DNA of 64,000 bases from Flavobacterium piscinae (GTDB lineage: Bacteria > Bacteroidota > Bacteroidia > Flavobacteriales > Flavobacteriaceae): positions 1-64,000 of the forward strand of contig NZ_SBKQ01000002.1 of assembly GCF_004122145.1 (NCBI RefSeq), read 5' to 3'. Positions 1 to 9,372 of the stretch are shown here, piece by piece. The first letter of the stretch is position 1. Each line of letters opens with the position of its first letter. The position numbers were made by a program, and so were the translations under genes. The notes below the pieces were generated by a model. It was not told the origin of the DNA, searched no databases, and saw only the letters and a program-made list of their open reading frames with translations.

Positions 1-6
1 TTCAAT

Positions 7-80
7 AAAACTGACAAAGTCCTGATCGGGGGATAAGTCTGAAATCTTTGCTACCGCAAATGGTTTACTTTGTCAGTTTT
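7..80. repeat. 14-bp perfect inverted repeat, 46-nt spacer
   Basis: AAAACTGACAAAGT at 7-20 is the exact reverse complement of 67-80. The 46-nt spacer is too long for a simple intrinsic terminator and there is no clean T-run. It may be a terminal inverted repeat of a tiny element or the closing stem of a structured RNA; I cannot tell which. Confidence 0.6.
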
Positions 81-128
81 GGTTGTTATTAAAATTACAA
101 AATTTTCAATGAACAAATCTAAAGGCTA

Positions 129-274
129 CCGCACGAATCCTTTCGTATAGCTTTTGAATACATAAAATGCTTCAGAATGGTTTTCTAGGTAGTGCTTACT
201 TATTTTGTTCCTTTCATTTCAAATAGAAAAAAACGCTATTGATTAGCTAGAACCACACAAAAGGATTGGTGCGG
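129..274. repeat. imperfect 18-bp inverted repeat
   Basis: The 18 bases at 129-146 (containing GCACGAATCCTTT) pair with 257-274 (containing AAAGGATTGGTGC) at 16 of 18 positions, with about 110 bases between the arms. The arms sit just inside the non-coding left edge. No ORF lies between them. Confidence 0.45.
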
Positions 275-596
275 TTAAAAGGGCAAATGCCTTCGTTTGA
301 AGCTATTGATTTAATTAAAGTAGAATGCAGAATTTCGTAACTTCAGAAGCGGTTTGTAGAACTTATGAAATGATGAAGAAATTTTGAATTGAAGATAAAA
401 CAAGTATTGTTGGTGGATTGTTGAGTGTTTAGTATTGAAAAAAATCATCACATACAAAATCAAATTTTTCATGTTTTTGTTGATGGGAATTATAATGCTG
501 AAAGGGTTCGGAATATATTTTACATTTTCAATTCCAATACTCACATTGATATTTATAAGTATTGTATAATTTAAAAAATTATGATGGAATTTAACT

Positions 597-1520
597 CTAC
601 CTATTCAAAACAATGTTAGCTGTTTCAGTTGCAATACCAATGGTAACAATAGCACCACTATTAAATTTTAAAAAATCGGCTTCAATTCCATCACTAAAAA
701 TAATTCCACCTGTAGGCATTAGAGATTCAATGGTTAACTGATTTTGTCCTTTAATTATACCCGTCATAATTCCGGTTTGCGTTCTAATACTTTGAAAAGG
801 TTCACGAACAGCAAACAACAATTCATTATCTTTTAATCTGGGTCTTTTGGGTTTCAAATTTTTTTCAAACATTCCTGCAACACCATATGCCATATTAAAA
901 ACCGAACTCAACCAACCTGTAGAACCTGCCGGTGTAGAAACAATTAATCCACTTGATGAATGTTCTTCTGATAATGTATTGAAAGTAATTTTATAACGAG
1001 CTGAAACATGCGTAGAAGCTCCAATAAACAAATCATTAAAAGCCAAAAGTCGTTGCCCATCATTCAACTTTGCTTGTGCAAATCGCATGGTCTTTGATTG
1101 AAAATTTTTAGATACAACTTGTTCAACACCTATCAAAAAATTAGAAGTGTCAAATGGCAACAATACGCCATCATATCTGTCTTTATCAGGATTTACTGCT
1201 ACAATTGGACATCCTCTAGCATATTTTGCTGTGTTAGCTACTAGACCATCTTGACCAATAACAACAATCAAATTATTATCAGAAAATAAAAACGAAGGAA
1301 GAAATTGTCGCTCAATAGTTTTATTCTTTACAACTTTTGAAAGACGCGTTTGCAATTGAACCAACTCATAATGAAAAGTTTCATGTTCTAGAACATAATC
1401 ATCAAAATTTCCACCAAGACTTTCTATATAAAATTTAGCTTGAGCTTTTGTATTAAATCGTTCAATTAAAGCCTCAAGTCGGGTTTTATTCTTAACAATT
1501 ATGGCGTATTCGATACTCAT
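597..1520 (-). CDS. NAD kinase-fold (sugar kinase/NADK-like) protein
   Basis: 307 aa. The NAD kinase fold is recognisable from three motifs in the right order: GQDG at residues 89-92 (GGDG in canonical NADK), ND at about 162-163 in the position of the NE motif, and TPAGSTGW at about 196-203 (TPTGSTAY in NADK). The catalytic Asp is kept but the second Gly of GGDG is Gln, so the substrate may not be plain NAD. The family phosphorylates NAD or related nucleotides in the cytosol. The ATG overlaps the stop of the upstream SPFH gene (TAATG), so the two are translationally coupled. The real cellular NAD kinase is probably encoded elsewhere; this is inference. Confidence 0.75.
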   Translation of the reverse strand: MSIEYAIIVKNKTRLEALIERFNTKAQAKFYIESLGGNFDDYVLEHETFHYELVQLQTRLSKVVKNKTIERQFLPSFLFSDNNLIVVIGQDGLVANTAKYARGCPIVAVNPDKDRYDGVLLPFDTSNFLIGVEQVVSKNFQSKTMRFAQAKLNDGQRLLAFNDLFIGASTHVSARYKITFNTLSEEHSSSGLIVSTPAGSTGWLSSVFNMAYGVAGMFEKNLKPKRPRLKDNELLFAVREPFQSIRTQTGIMTGIIKGQNQLTIESLMPTGGIIFSDGIEADFLKFNSGAIVTIGIATETANIVLNR

Positions 1521-2539
1521 TATTTATTTTCTCGCTTTTCACTTAAAATAGAATCCAAAAGTTCTGGACTAATATTCAAATTACCTATTTTATCTGCATT
1601 TTCAGCAAGTTGTCTAAAAGCAAGTGAAATATTAAACTTTGGATCGGGATTGTTATTGAGTGCTGTTAGAATCTTCCAATCCATTTCTTTATAAGGTTTT
1701 AAAGTTGCTTCTAAAACAAAACCTTTTGTTTCTGCTTCTTTTTTATCGTTGGTTGTTTGTTGCTCAATTAATAGTTTTCGTTGGTTTTCAACTGCAATAT
1801 CTGCTTCCAACTTCATTTCACGAAGTTTTCTGTCATTGTCTGCTTTTTGAACATCCGATTCCATTTTCTTTTCTGCAATTTGTTTTTGCTTTTCTTCAAC
1901 AGCAATTTCGGTATTTAGTTCTGACTCTTTAATTTTACGCTCCTGTTCAACAGCAAAATTTCTTCGTTCATAAATAGCTTGATCTGCTTCTTGTTGCAGT
2001 TTTTCACGTGTTTCTGTTTCTAAAGCTCTTGCCATTTCCGGTGTGGCTTGAATGGCCAAAATATTAGCTCCTAAAATTTCAATTCCGAGCATAGTAATAG
2101 CAGGTGATACTTTTAAACCTTCTAAAATTCTATCTTCTATCGTTTTGGCAGATCGAATGGCATCTTTTAATTTAATTTCATGAATAAATGAAGATGTTGC
2201 GGTTTGTGCTTCGTTGATTATACGCTGATTCAATTTTTCAATATCATTCTTTTTATATTGTCCGTTGTCTGTAACCGTAAAATCCAGCACATCGGCTAAT
2301 GTCTTCGGATTGCTTATTTTATAACTTATTTGTCCCTGAATTGTCACTGTTTGATAATCATTGGTTGATTCATTAAAAATAAACGGCAAATCGTTACTTC
2401 CCATCGGAATCGCAACAATCGAACTATTTGGAGCAAAATAAAAAAATGAAAGTCCTCTTCCTTCTTTCGAAATTTTCCCGTTAGAAAAATGAAGAACATA
2501 AGTCATTGAATCAAATTTGATGTGTTTTATGCCAAACAT
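1520..2539 (-). CDS. SPFH/band-7 domain protein
   Basis: 339 aa. An SPFH (stomatin/prohibitin/flotillin) domain occupies roughly residues 25-170. It is followed by a long charged Ala/Glu/Lys-rich helix (about 180-270) expected to form a coiled coil, and an unstructured tail. There is no clear N-terminal transmembrane segment, so this may be a peripheral or cytosolic scaffold. It heads a two-gene unit with the NAD kinase-fold gene (1-nt overlap) and has a good Bacteroidota promoter just upstream. Pairing of an SPFH scaffold with an NADK-like enzyme is suggestive of a membrane-organised nucleotide enzyme, but no function can be read from the sequence. Confidence 0.75.
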   Translation of the reverse strand: MFGIKHIKFDSMTYVLHFSNGKISKEGRGLSFFYFAPNSSIVAIPMGSNDLPFIFNESTNDYQTVTIQGQISYKISNPKTLADVLDFTVTDNGQYKKNDIEKLNQRIINEAQTATSSFIHEIKLKDAIRSAKTIEDRILEGLKVSPAITMLGIEILGANILAIQATPEMARALETETREKLQQEADQAIYERRNFAVEQERKIKESELNTEIAVEEKQKQIAEKKMESDVQKADNDRKLREMKLEADIAVENQRKLLIEQQTTNDKKEAETKGFVLEATLKPYKEMDWKILTALNNNPDPKFNISLAFRQLAENADKIGNLNISPELLDSILSEKRENK

Positions 2540-2561
2540 AAGGTTGTGTTTTTATAGAAAT

Positions 2562-2591
2562 CAAATCTATGCAAATTAATAGAAGAATCAA
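2562..2591 (-). promoter_or_regulatory. Bacteroidota-type promoter for the SPFH/NADK pair
   Basis: On the minus strand TTG (2589-2591) is followed after 19 nt by TAGATTTG (2562-2569), matching the flavobacterial consensus TTG-N17-19-TAnnTTTG. The -7 box ends about 22 nt before the SPFH start codon. Confidence 0.55.
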
Positions 2592-2722
2592 AAAAGAAGG
2601 TAAATGAATTTTCAGTAAATATTTTTTGAAATTAACAAACAAAAAGCAGCATCATTTATTTAATTCAATAAATAATTTCGATATTTACTATTTAAAAAAT
2701 ATCGCTATAATCTTATATTTAT

Positions 2723-5700
2723 ATGAATAAACATCTCAAGTTTATTGACGGAAATTCTAATAAATTTTGGCAAATTCAAGTTAATGGGAATCAATACACT
2801 GTTACCTACGGAAAAAATGGAACTTCTGGTGTATCTCAAATCAAAACATTTGAAACTAATGAAGATTGTTTGAAAGCCGCAGAAAAACTTTTAGCAGAGA
2901 AAATCAAAAAAGGATACTCTGAAAATGGTGAAGTTACTATTCCTGAAAAAGTGGATGCAAAAACAGGAAAAGTTACTAATGTGAAAGCAATATTAGAGGA
3001 ATATGACTATATGATTAGTCAAAAGAATAGTGCTTTACTCCTTCCGTTTTTAGAAAAAAATACAAAAGGAAATTTAGAAGCTATTCGCAAACATATCAAA
3101 AAGAATAAGCATTATTGGATGACCTATGTTGACCTAACACTTGAACCTGGCTATAAAAAAACAAAAGACAATAACTGGAGTTGGGGAATGCGTGGCGATG
3201 AAAAAATGAATGAAATCATTACACTCAGTGCCATAGCCACATTTGACAAAACAGACATTCTTTCCTTTGAGGAAGCTCTAAATGTTTTAGAAAAAATAGA
3301 GGTTTCTGCTGTTGTTTTAGACGTTCTTAATTGGGCTAAACCCAACTGGATTGAAACCTATATTTTAGATAGATTTAAAAAAAATGATTGGCAAAATTTT
3401 GACTACAAAGTACTTCGTTATCTTGAAGATAGTGGGTTTATCTCGTTTAACCCTGAATTATTTGCTTTATGTTTATCCCGATTTAATAGTTGGCACGGCA
3501 AAACAAAACCAAGAGAATTTGTTGACTATTTATTTAATGATGATAAGGCTGTTAAAAGGGATATTCCTTTATTATATGACTATGAAACCAACATTCAGAA
3601 CAGTACTTTTAGAGAAACACCAAATGCAAGTTATAGAGAATTCAATACTTGGAATTTACTTTTCAACCAATTAATTTCAGAAAGTAAATTAGACAAAAAG
3701 ACATTTGTTGAAAATGCTATTTTGATTCAAACCAAAGAATGGAACAATAATCTAAAACTCTTCTTTAGAAAATTACTAGAAGAAATAAATGTTACTTCCG
3801 AAGACTTAATTCTATTTCAAGAAAATATTTTTACTTTCTTCCACAATCCCAATCCTACGATTGCTAATTATGGTGCGGAATTAGTAAAGAAATTATATGA
3901 CCATCCAAAATTTAAAACCAAATCATATCTGGAATGGTTGGAAGGTTTGATGATGCGAAATGATTGTAAAGCTGCAATTAAAAGCACTTTAATGATATTG
4001 GAAAAATTAAGTAAAGCCAATCCAAAATTAAACAAACCAATTGCATCATTAATAGCAGATATTTATGTTATCTCAGATTTGAATATTCAGGAAAGAGCCA
4101 CCAAATTGCTTTTAAAAATAGGAAGTGAAAAAGATGCTGTTCTATCCGAAAAATTAGCTTCTTATGTTAGCTTCATGCAAGGAAGCATTAAAACAAGTTT
4201 AAGTAAATTTTTAAGTGAAGAAGATTTACTTGTTGACGAATCTTCACTAAAGCATTATCATTATAACAATCAAAAAGTGAAGGTTTTAGTTGAAGAAGTT
4301 GAAATTCCAAAAGTTTGGAATGATATTCTGTTTTTAATTGGACGCTTTATTTCATCTGATGATGTAATTGATTCTGAAATTTTAGTAAATGTATTTATTG
4401 CTCAAAGGCATTTGTTTCCTTCGGATTATACCAAACAACTTCAACCCTATTTAAAACAATTAGAAAACAATTATTTTACAAGTATTTTAAAAACATACGT
4501 TAGAAGTTTATTAGTCAATAAAATTCCCAACAAAGATTTTGTCTATAAAGTAAATGACAAAGAACTAATTACACTCAATACGCTCAAACTGATAAAACCA
4601 CTAATTCAAAAAGCACTTCAAAAAAATAGTGAAGGCTCACAACTTCCGTTACTTTCTTTCCCAACGCATAAACCATATTGGGTAGAACCTAAAACGCTTT
4701 TGGAACGAATAATTCAATATCAAACCGCCAAAGAAACAATTGATAAAGTTGATTTGAGCATTGCTATCAGCAGAATGCCTCGTGAAAATGTTGAAGAGGC
4801 AATTCCATTGTTAGAAAAACTACATACTGAAATGAAAGACTTAATGTCATACAGTTTAGGAGTTTCTAATGAACTAAAAGTCAACTCGTCCTCTGTATTG
4901 TCAAAGTTATTTCAAAAAGTAGCTGGTCCAAATCAAGATTCCGAAAAATTAGCACTATGGGCAGTTGCAGCAAGAACTTATTTTCCAAATGAAACCTTTG
5001 AAGAATTTGAAAAAACAACTTTAAATGATATTCCTTTTGTTTCAAAACCATTTGCACCAAAAATACATTTCAAAGAAAAATGGAACGAATGGAAAAACTA
5101 TCAGACCAAAGAGCTCGAACGTTCACCGTCATGGATGGAATTGACCTACCAACTTCCTGTAGAAAAAAATGTCCCTCAAAATTTTATTTACAATCTTGAT
5201 TTACATCCAAAAAAAGAAAAATACTCTTGGCATTCTGATTATGTGTTAAATACTGAAGACAATGCCTACTATTGGAATAGTCTTATGCCACAAAATAACG
5301 AGCCATTAGCCTATTTACTATTAAAAAACTGTAAAACTGCTGATGGAACTAACCATGAATTAAAAGGTTTTTTAAATGTTACCAATATTCCGGGATTCCA
5401 ATTTGATACTACATCATTATTAGTATTCGCTTGTTGTTTCTTTCAAGAGAAAAAAGATATTCGTCTTTTAGCTTCCGAAATAATTATAAATCTTGTTGAA
5501 AAACAAAACATAGATGTCAATTTATTTTCTGATAAACTAGCCTATCTTATTACTAATAAATACGGCGTATTATTGCGATTAATAGATGGAATTATAGTCT
5601 TAAAAGATGTTTCTCCATTACACAATTCGGCTTTGTTTTTAATTTTAGATGGAATATTTAAAAGAATAGAATTAAGTGACAAACTACCAACTAACTTTAA

Positions 5701-5836
5701 AAAATTGGTTGAAAACTATTTAGATGTTATGGCTAAAACCAATCAAAAACCTTCGGCTGAAAGCTTACAATTCTTTGAAAAATACAAAGAAAACAATTCG
5801 CTAAAACCACTTATCAAACAACTTCTAATTTCATAA
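2723..5836 (+). CDS. WGR-domain, long alpha-helical repeat protein (MolR/YehI-like)
   Basis: 1037 aa. Residues 1-75 form a WGR domain: a tryptophan-containing first strand (FWQIQVNG), then [12 protein letters not shown] and a helix rich in Ala and Lys. The remaining ~950 residues are almost all predicted helix with Leu-rich periodicity, resembling the HEAT/ARM-like body of WGR proteins such as E. coli YehI (MolR). In E. coli the yeh locus also groups a WGR protein with a MoxR ATPase, a vWA protein and a SWIM protein, the same set as here. The SWIM gene follows after 2 nt. WGR domains are known from PARP-family proteins; a nucleic-acid-binding role here is inference. Confidence 0.75.
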   Translation: MNKHLKFIDGNSNKFWQIQVNGNQYTVTYGKNGTSGVSQIKTFETNEDCLKAAEKLLAEKIKKGYSENGEVTIPEKVDAKTGKVTNVKAILEEYDYMISQKNSALLLPFLEKNTKGNLEAIRKHIKKNKHYWMTYVDLTLEPGYKKTKDNNWSWGMRGDEKMNEIITLSAIATFDKTDILSFEEALNVLEKIEVSAVVLDVLNWAKPNWIETYILDRFKKNDWQNFDYKVLRYLEDSGFISFNPELFALCLSRFNSWHGKTKPREFVDYLFNDDKAVKRDIPLLYDYETNIQNSTFRETPNASYREFNTWNLLFNQLISESKLDKKTFVENAILIQTKEWNNNLKLFFRKLLEEINVTSEDLILFQENIFTFFHNPNPTIANYGAELVKKLYDHPKFKTKSYLEWLEGLMMRNDCKAAIKSTLMILEKLSKANPKLNKPIASLIADIYVISDLNIQERATKLLLKIGSEKDAVLSEKLASYVSFMQGSIKTSLSKFLSEEDLLVDESSLKHYHYNNQKVKVLVEEVEIPKVWNDILFLIGRFISSDDVIDSEILVNVFIAQRHLFPSDYTKQLQPYLKQLENNYFTSILKTYVRSLLVNKIPNKDFVYKVNDKELITLNTLKLIKPLIQKALQKNSEGSQLPLLSFPTHKPYWVEPKTLLERIIQYQTAKETIDKVDLSIAISRMPRENVEEAIPLLEKLHTEMKDLMSYSLGVSNELKVNSSSVLSKLFQKVAGPNQDSEKLALWAVAARTYFPNETFEEFEKTTLNDIPFVSKPFAPKIHFKEKWNEWKNYQTKELERSPSWMELTYQLPVEKNVPQNFIYNLDLHPKKEKYSWHSDYVLNTEDNAYYWNSLMPQNNEPLAYLLLKNCKTADGTNHELKGFLNVTNIPGFQFDTTSLLVFACCFFQEKKDIRLLASEIIINLVEKQNIDVNLFSDKLAYLITNKYGVLLRLIDGIIVLKDVSPLHNSALFLILDGIFKRIELSDKLPTNFKKLVENYLDVMAKTNQKPSAESLQFFEKYKENNSLKPLIKQLLIS

Positions 5837-5838
5837 CA

Positions 5839-7167
5839 ATGAACGATTTACTATATAAATACCAAAGTGTTTCAACTATAAGTAAAACCAAAGGAATCAA
5901 TAATTTGGTTATGGCACACCAAACAGAAATAGAAGAAGTGAACAACATTCCATGTTTCTTTTGGGGTAGTTTAACCGAACCTTACATCACTGCAAAATGT
6001 TGGAGCACTATTGCTAAAGTAGTTCGCTCAAGTTTTGGACCAATTCCACCAAGTCTTCGAGATCCAATTGTTTCGGCTGGAGCAGAACGAATGCGTTTTG
6101 AAGGTTTTTCTTCGTGCAATGGTGTTTATGTTCGATTAGATATGAAACCCGAAGCTATTGATGGAGAATTTATTGCATCTGGAACCACCAATGTCGATTT
6201 TAACGAACCCATGTTGAATGCCTTAAACGCCATTCAAAAAAATGAAAAAGTAACCTTAGCTGTTGGGCAACATGATGTTCAAGTAATTACTACTAAAGCC
6301 AAAGTGGTTGAAAAGAAAGTAACGCTTCCTCCACGCTGGATAAAAGGATTAACTAGCGTGCAATTGTACTTAGCTGATATGGATAAAAAGTTTGAACTCA
6401 ATAAAATTCAAACTATTCAACTGTTTCAAACTCTCCCAAAAGGAAATGTAAAAGGCGAATTTCATATAACCAAACGAGCAGGTAAATTCATGTTCTCAAC
6501 TTTAGAAACTCCTGATAGTGTTAGAATTGGAGGTGTTCACCGCTTGCGATTATTAGAAGGCATTTTGCCCATAGTAGATAAAATCTATTTCTATGAATCA
6601 TCAGACAAAGAAACCTGTGCTGCGGTTTGCGAATTTGGAAAAATGCAATTGCTGATGGCATTTTCTCCTGATGCCTACCGAGGTTTTTCGGGCGAAGGCA
6701 AAGCATTGGAAAACATGACCGAAAATCTTCCTATAGAATGGGTTTATGGATTAAACAGTTTACTAAAATCAAACGAATCATTCGACCCAACAATGCTTTC
6801 TATAGAAAACGACATCGATTTTGGTACGATGGAAAATCTAACTGCAAGTTTATCTTCCATGGGATTATTAGGTTATGATATCGAAAACCGCAATCATTTT
6901 TACAGACGATTACCTTTTAAAACCGAACGTATTCTAAGTCTAAACCCAAGACTTAAAAATGCCAAAAAACTTATCGATAACGAAGACATTCAAATCATTA
7001 CCAAAAGACATAACTACATCGAAGCCAACGTAAAAGGAACTGGTGTAACTCACAGAGTAATTCTTGATGGTGAAAACCAACATTGCACCTGCGATTGGTT
7101 TACAACCTATCAGGGCAAACGTGGAATATGCAAACATATTTTGGGTGTAAAAATGATGGGGGAATAA
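5839..7167 (+). CDS. SWIM zinc-finger protein
   Basis: 442 aa. A SWIM finger (CxCx(n)CxH) lies at the extreme C-terminus: Cys416, Cys418, Cys431 and His433 in HCTCDWF...GICKH. The upstream ~400 residues show no enzyme motif I recognise. SWIM fingers bind DNA or protein. The gene starts 2 nt after the WGR gene and is probably co-transcribed with it. It stops 5 nt before the end of the convergent ternary-system operon. By analogy with E. coli YehQ it is likely an accessory component of the MoxR/vWA machine encoded opposite. Confidence 0.8.
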   Translation: MNDLLYKYQSVSTISKTKGINNLVMAHQTEIEEVNNIPCFFWGSLTEPYITAKCWSTIAKVVRSSFGPIPPSLRDPIVSAGAERMRFEGFSSCNGVYVRLDMKPEAIDGEFIASGTTNVDFNEPMLNALNAIQKNEKVTLAVGQHDVQVITTKAKVVEKKVTLPPRWIKGLTSVQLYLADMDKKFELNKIQTIQLFQTLPKGNVKGEFHITKRAGKFMFSTLETPDSVRIGGVHRLRLLEGILPIVDKIYFYESSDKETCAAVCEFGKMQLLMAFSPDAYRGFSGEGKALENMTENLPIEWVYGLNSLLKSNESFDPTMLSIENDIDFGTMENLTASLSSMGLLGYDIENRNHFYRRLPFKTERILSLNPRLKNAKKLIDNEDIQIITKRHNYIEANVKGTGVTHRVILDGENQHCTCDWFTTYQGKRGICKHILGVKMMGE

Positions 7168-7172
7168 ATGTG

Positions 7173-8213
7173 TTATTTCCTTTTTTTGTTCAATTTAAAT
7201 TTCAAAATATCCTTAGTTATCGATACATTATCTTGATTAAAAAAAGCTAATTCGGAACATATTTCAGGTTTTTGGTCAATCAATTTTGCAATAATTTCAT
7301 AGCTAATGGTTTTTACTTTTTGTTGTAGGGCTTCATCTTTTTTATATTGAAGTTTGATGATTTGTAAAAACGACTCCAAATTTCTTTCTGTCGTTTTATT
7401 TTCATAAACAGATTGAATTTCAGTTAATAATGTTTCAGGCTTGACAATATTATCGAAATAATGTTGTAAACAATTTTGAGCATCGGCATTTTCATCCCAG
7501 CCATTCATAAGCATTTCCTGGGTTTTACTAAAGGATTCAATTTTAAATTGGTAAATTAATGAGGCTTTAATATATTGTTTTAAACTTACATGAGAAGTAA
7601 TGGCTTTTTCAAAGTAAATTAAAGCATCTTTACGATTATTCATGAGCAAATAAACATCGCCTGTTTTTTCATGCAATTCTAGTTTCTTATATAATTTTAA
7701 AGCTTCAGAATACGATTTTCCTTTTTCAAAACATTCACCAGCACGTTCTTCGTTTTTTAAATAGTTAAGATTTATTGCTGCAGCCTCTAAGTAATGACCA
7801 CCATCATAAAGTGTACTCGCGGCGGTATAAGGATCTTTTAATAGTTTTAAATAAATATAAGCTGCTTTTTGATAATTTCCTTCATGAATATTTTTTTCAG
7901 CTAAATCTCTGTATTTCTGAGCTATTTTATCAAAAACACTTTCTCTTATATAAACAGAAGAATCATATCCATCACCATTACCTGAAAAAAAATCATCAAA
8001 ATTACCTGTAAAACCTCTCAACAACACTAAGATAAGAATACCAAAAAATAATGTTCCAAAAAAAGAATTCATAAATTGAACACTTGTAACATCACCAATG
8101 CTCAACAAAATATAAATTACCTTAATTAAAAGTAATATTACCACCACTGCAAACACTTTATCTTCAAAAGATTGATACTTTTTATTCATCTCCAAAAATG
8201 TCTTTATCTGCAT
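7173..8213 (-). CDS. membrane-anchored TPR-like protein, ternary-system operon
   Basis: 346 aa. Two hydrophobic segments lie near the N-terminus (about residues 20-38 and 50-66). A soluble part with repeated 30-40-residue helical pairs rich in Tyr, Ala and Leu follows (about 95-240), typical of TPR/SEL1-like solenoids. It is the last gene of the minus-strand MoxR/vWA operon. A later ATG at 8189 would reduce the overlap with the preceding gene from 32 to 8 nt and is equally possible. The likely role is a membrane-bound partner or adaptor; the family is not recognised with certainty. Confidence 0.65.
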   Translation of the reverse strand: MQIKTFLEMNKKYQSFEDKVFAVVVILLLIKVIYILLSIGDVTSVQFMNSFFGTLFFGILILVLLRGFTGNFDDFFSGNGDGYDSSVYIRESVFDKIAQKYRDLAEKNIHEGNYQKAAYIYLKLLKDPYTAASTLYDGGHYLEAAAINLNYLKNEERAGECFEKGKSYSEALKLYKKLELHEKTGDVYLLMNNRKDALIYFEKAITSHVSLKQYIKASLIYQFKIESFSKTQEMLMNGWDENADAQNCLQHYFDNIVKPETLLTEIQSVYENKTTERNLESFLQIIKLQYKKDEALQQKVKTISYEIIAKLIDQKPEICSELAFFNQDNVSITKDILKFKLNKKRK

Positions 8214-9372
8214 GAAACAATCGATACAAAAGAACGCCTATAATTACTAAAGTACCTAAAACATACCATTTAGTAAATCCATATAAACTATAAATAGGCA
8301 TCAAAAGATAAAAAAGTACCACAAATAGAATAAATACCATAGCTACTCTCGAAAATGGTTTGGCATTACCTGATATACTAAAATTTGAATTTAAAAATAG
8401 TTTAATAAACAAACCAATAAGAATAGTACAAAAAACAACGAGTATAAAAACATTCCAAAAATTGGATGAAACAGTTGGTAAAGAACCTATTTCATGCAAG
8501 GAAGCACCATTAACAAGCGAAAACAAAAAGTAGAGCAAAATTGCCGTGAAAAATAAACTCCAAAAAATCTTTAAAAATCCTTTGAAATAAGAACGTATAC
8601 CTGATCCCGATGTTTTCTTTACGCCAAAAAAGACCATGAAACTTTGCATAAAACCACCGCCAAAATTAAATTCACCCATCAAACTTCCTCTGCCAGTTCC
8701 TAATGTATCAAGTGGTAAAGCATATTTCATGGCTAATTCAGGATTTTTTTCCATAAATGCCATAAACTTTTCCATTTCACGCTCATTGCCTGCCATTAAT
8801 TTCTTTAGATTGAATGGTAACTTCGCTAATTTTTCTTCCTCTGTTAACGGTTTTTCAATTTCCATTAGTAGTTTGTTAGCATCTATTTCTAGACGGAAAG
8901 ACTGAATACTTTTAGGAATAAACACACCTGAATGAGGTTGTTCAATTGCAATACTAATCGATCGAAATGGTTCTAAAATCATTCGCCAATCAATCGGTTC
9001 GTTTAGTTCAACTAATCCTAATTCCGGATGCAAAAAATGAAGACATCGATTAAAAACAGTTTGAATTTCTTCAGCTGAAAGCAATGGTGAAATAGTTGAA
9101 AATGCAGGTATAAAAAGACGATTTTCTATTAATTGAACACAAACATGCTGATTAAATTGCTTGATAGATTGTAAATCAGATGAAGAAATCACGACCAAAC
9201 AACCATATATTTCGTTTGCTTTTGTATCTGGAATTGGATAACATTGTACTGCAGCTAAATTCAATTGAAAATCATCCATCGCTTTTAACCATGTCAATGG
9301 AGAAGAACCTTTAATAAGTATTCCCCGAAGCGAATGAACGTTTTTATGACTTGGTTTTAGCTTAAGAAACAT
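8182..9372 (-). CDS. bpX-type ternary-system protein with C-terminal membrane helices
   Basis: 396 aa. The N-terminal ~180 residues are a compact alpha/beta domain (motifs RGILIKG, CYPIPD, GCLVVISSS) that I associate with the bpX partner families of MoxR-vWA-beta-propeller ternary systems, probably bpX6; the exact family number is from memory. A charged linker and a Gly-rich stretch (about 225-245) lead to about four transmembrane helices (265-385). The start overlaps the end of the vWA gene by 11 nt, so expression is coupled. It likely tethers the system to the inner membrane. Confidence 0.65.
   Translation of the reverse strand: MFLKLKPSHKNVHSLRGILIKGSSPLTWLKAMDDFQLNLAAVQCYPIPDTKANEIYGCLVVISSSDLQSIKQFNQHVCVQLIENRLFIPAFSTISPLLSAEEIQTVFNRCLHFLHPELGLVELNEPIDWRMILEPFRSISIAIEQPHSGVFIPKSIQSFRLEIDANKLLMEIEKPLTEEEKLAKLPFNLKKLMAGNEREMEKFMAFMEKNPELAMKYALPLDTLGTGRGSLMGEFNFGGGFMQSFMVFFGVKKTSGSGIRSYFKGFLKIFWSLFFTAILLYFLFSLVNGASLHEIGSLPTVSSNFWNVFILVVFCTILIGLFIKLFLNSNFSISGNAKPFSRVAMVFILFVVLFYLLMPIYSLYGFTKWYVLGTLVIIGVLLYRLFHADKDIFGDE

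Larger units (their letters stand above)
1..596. other. non-coding left edge with two inverted repeats
   Basis: I see no credible gene here. The only open frame (311-544, minus) has no recognisable domain and a low-complexity AT-rich composition. The first 280 bases hold two inverted repeats, listed separately, so this stretch may be a structured RNA, a terminator region or the edge of a small mobile element. Whatever gene lies left of position 1 is outside the window. Confidence 0.5.

Noticed and set aside
311..544. 77-codon minus-strand frame at the left edge
   Set aside because: AT-rich low-complexity translation with no domain, next to inverted repeats; most likely chance.
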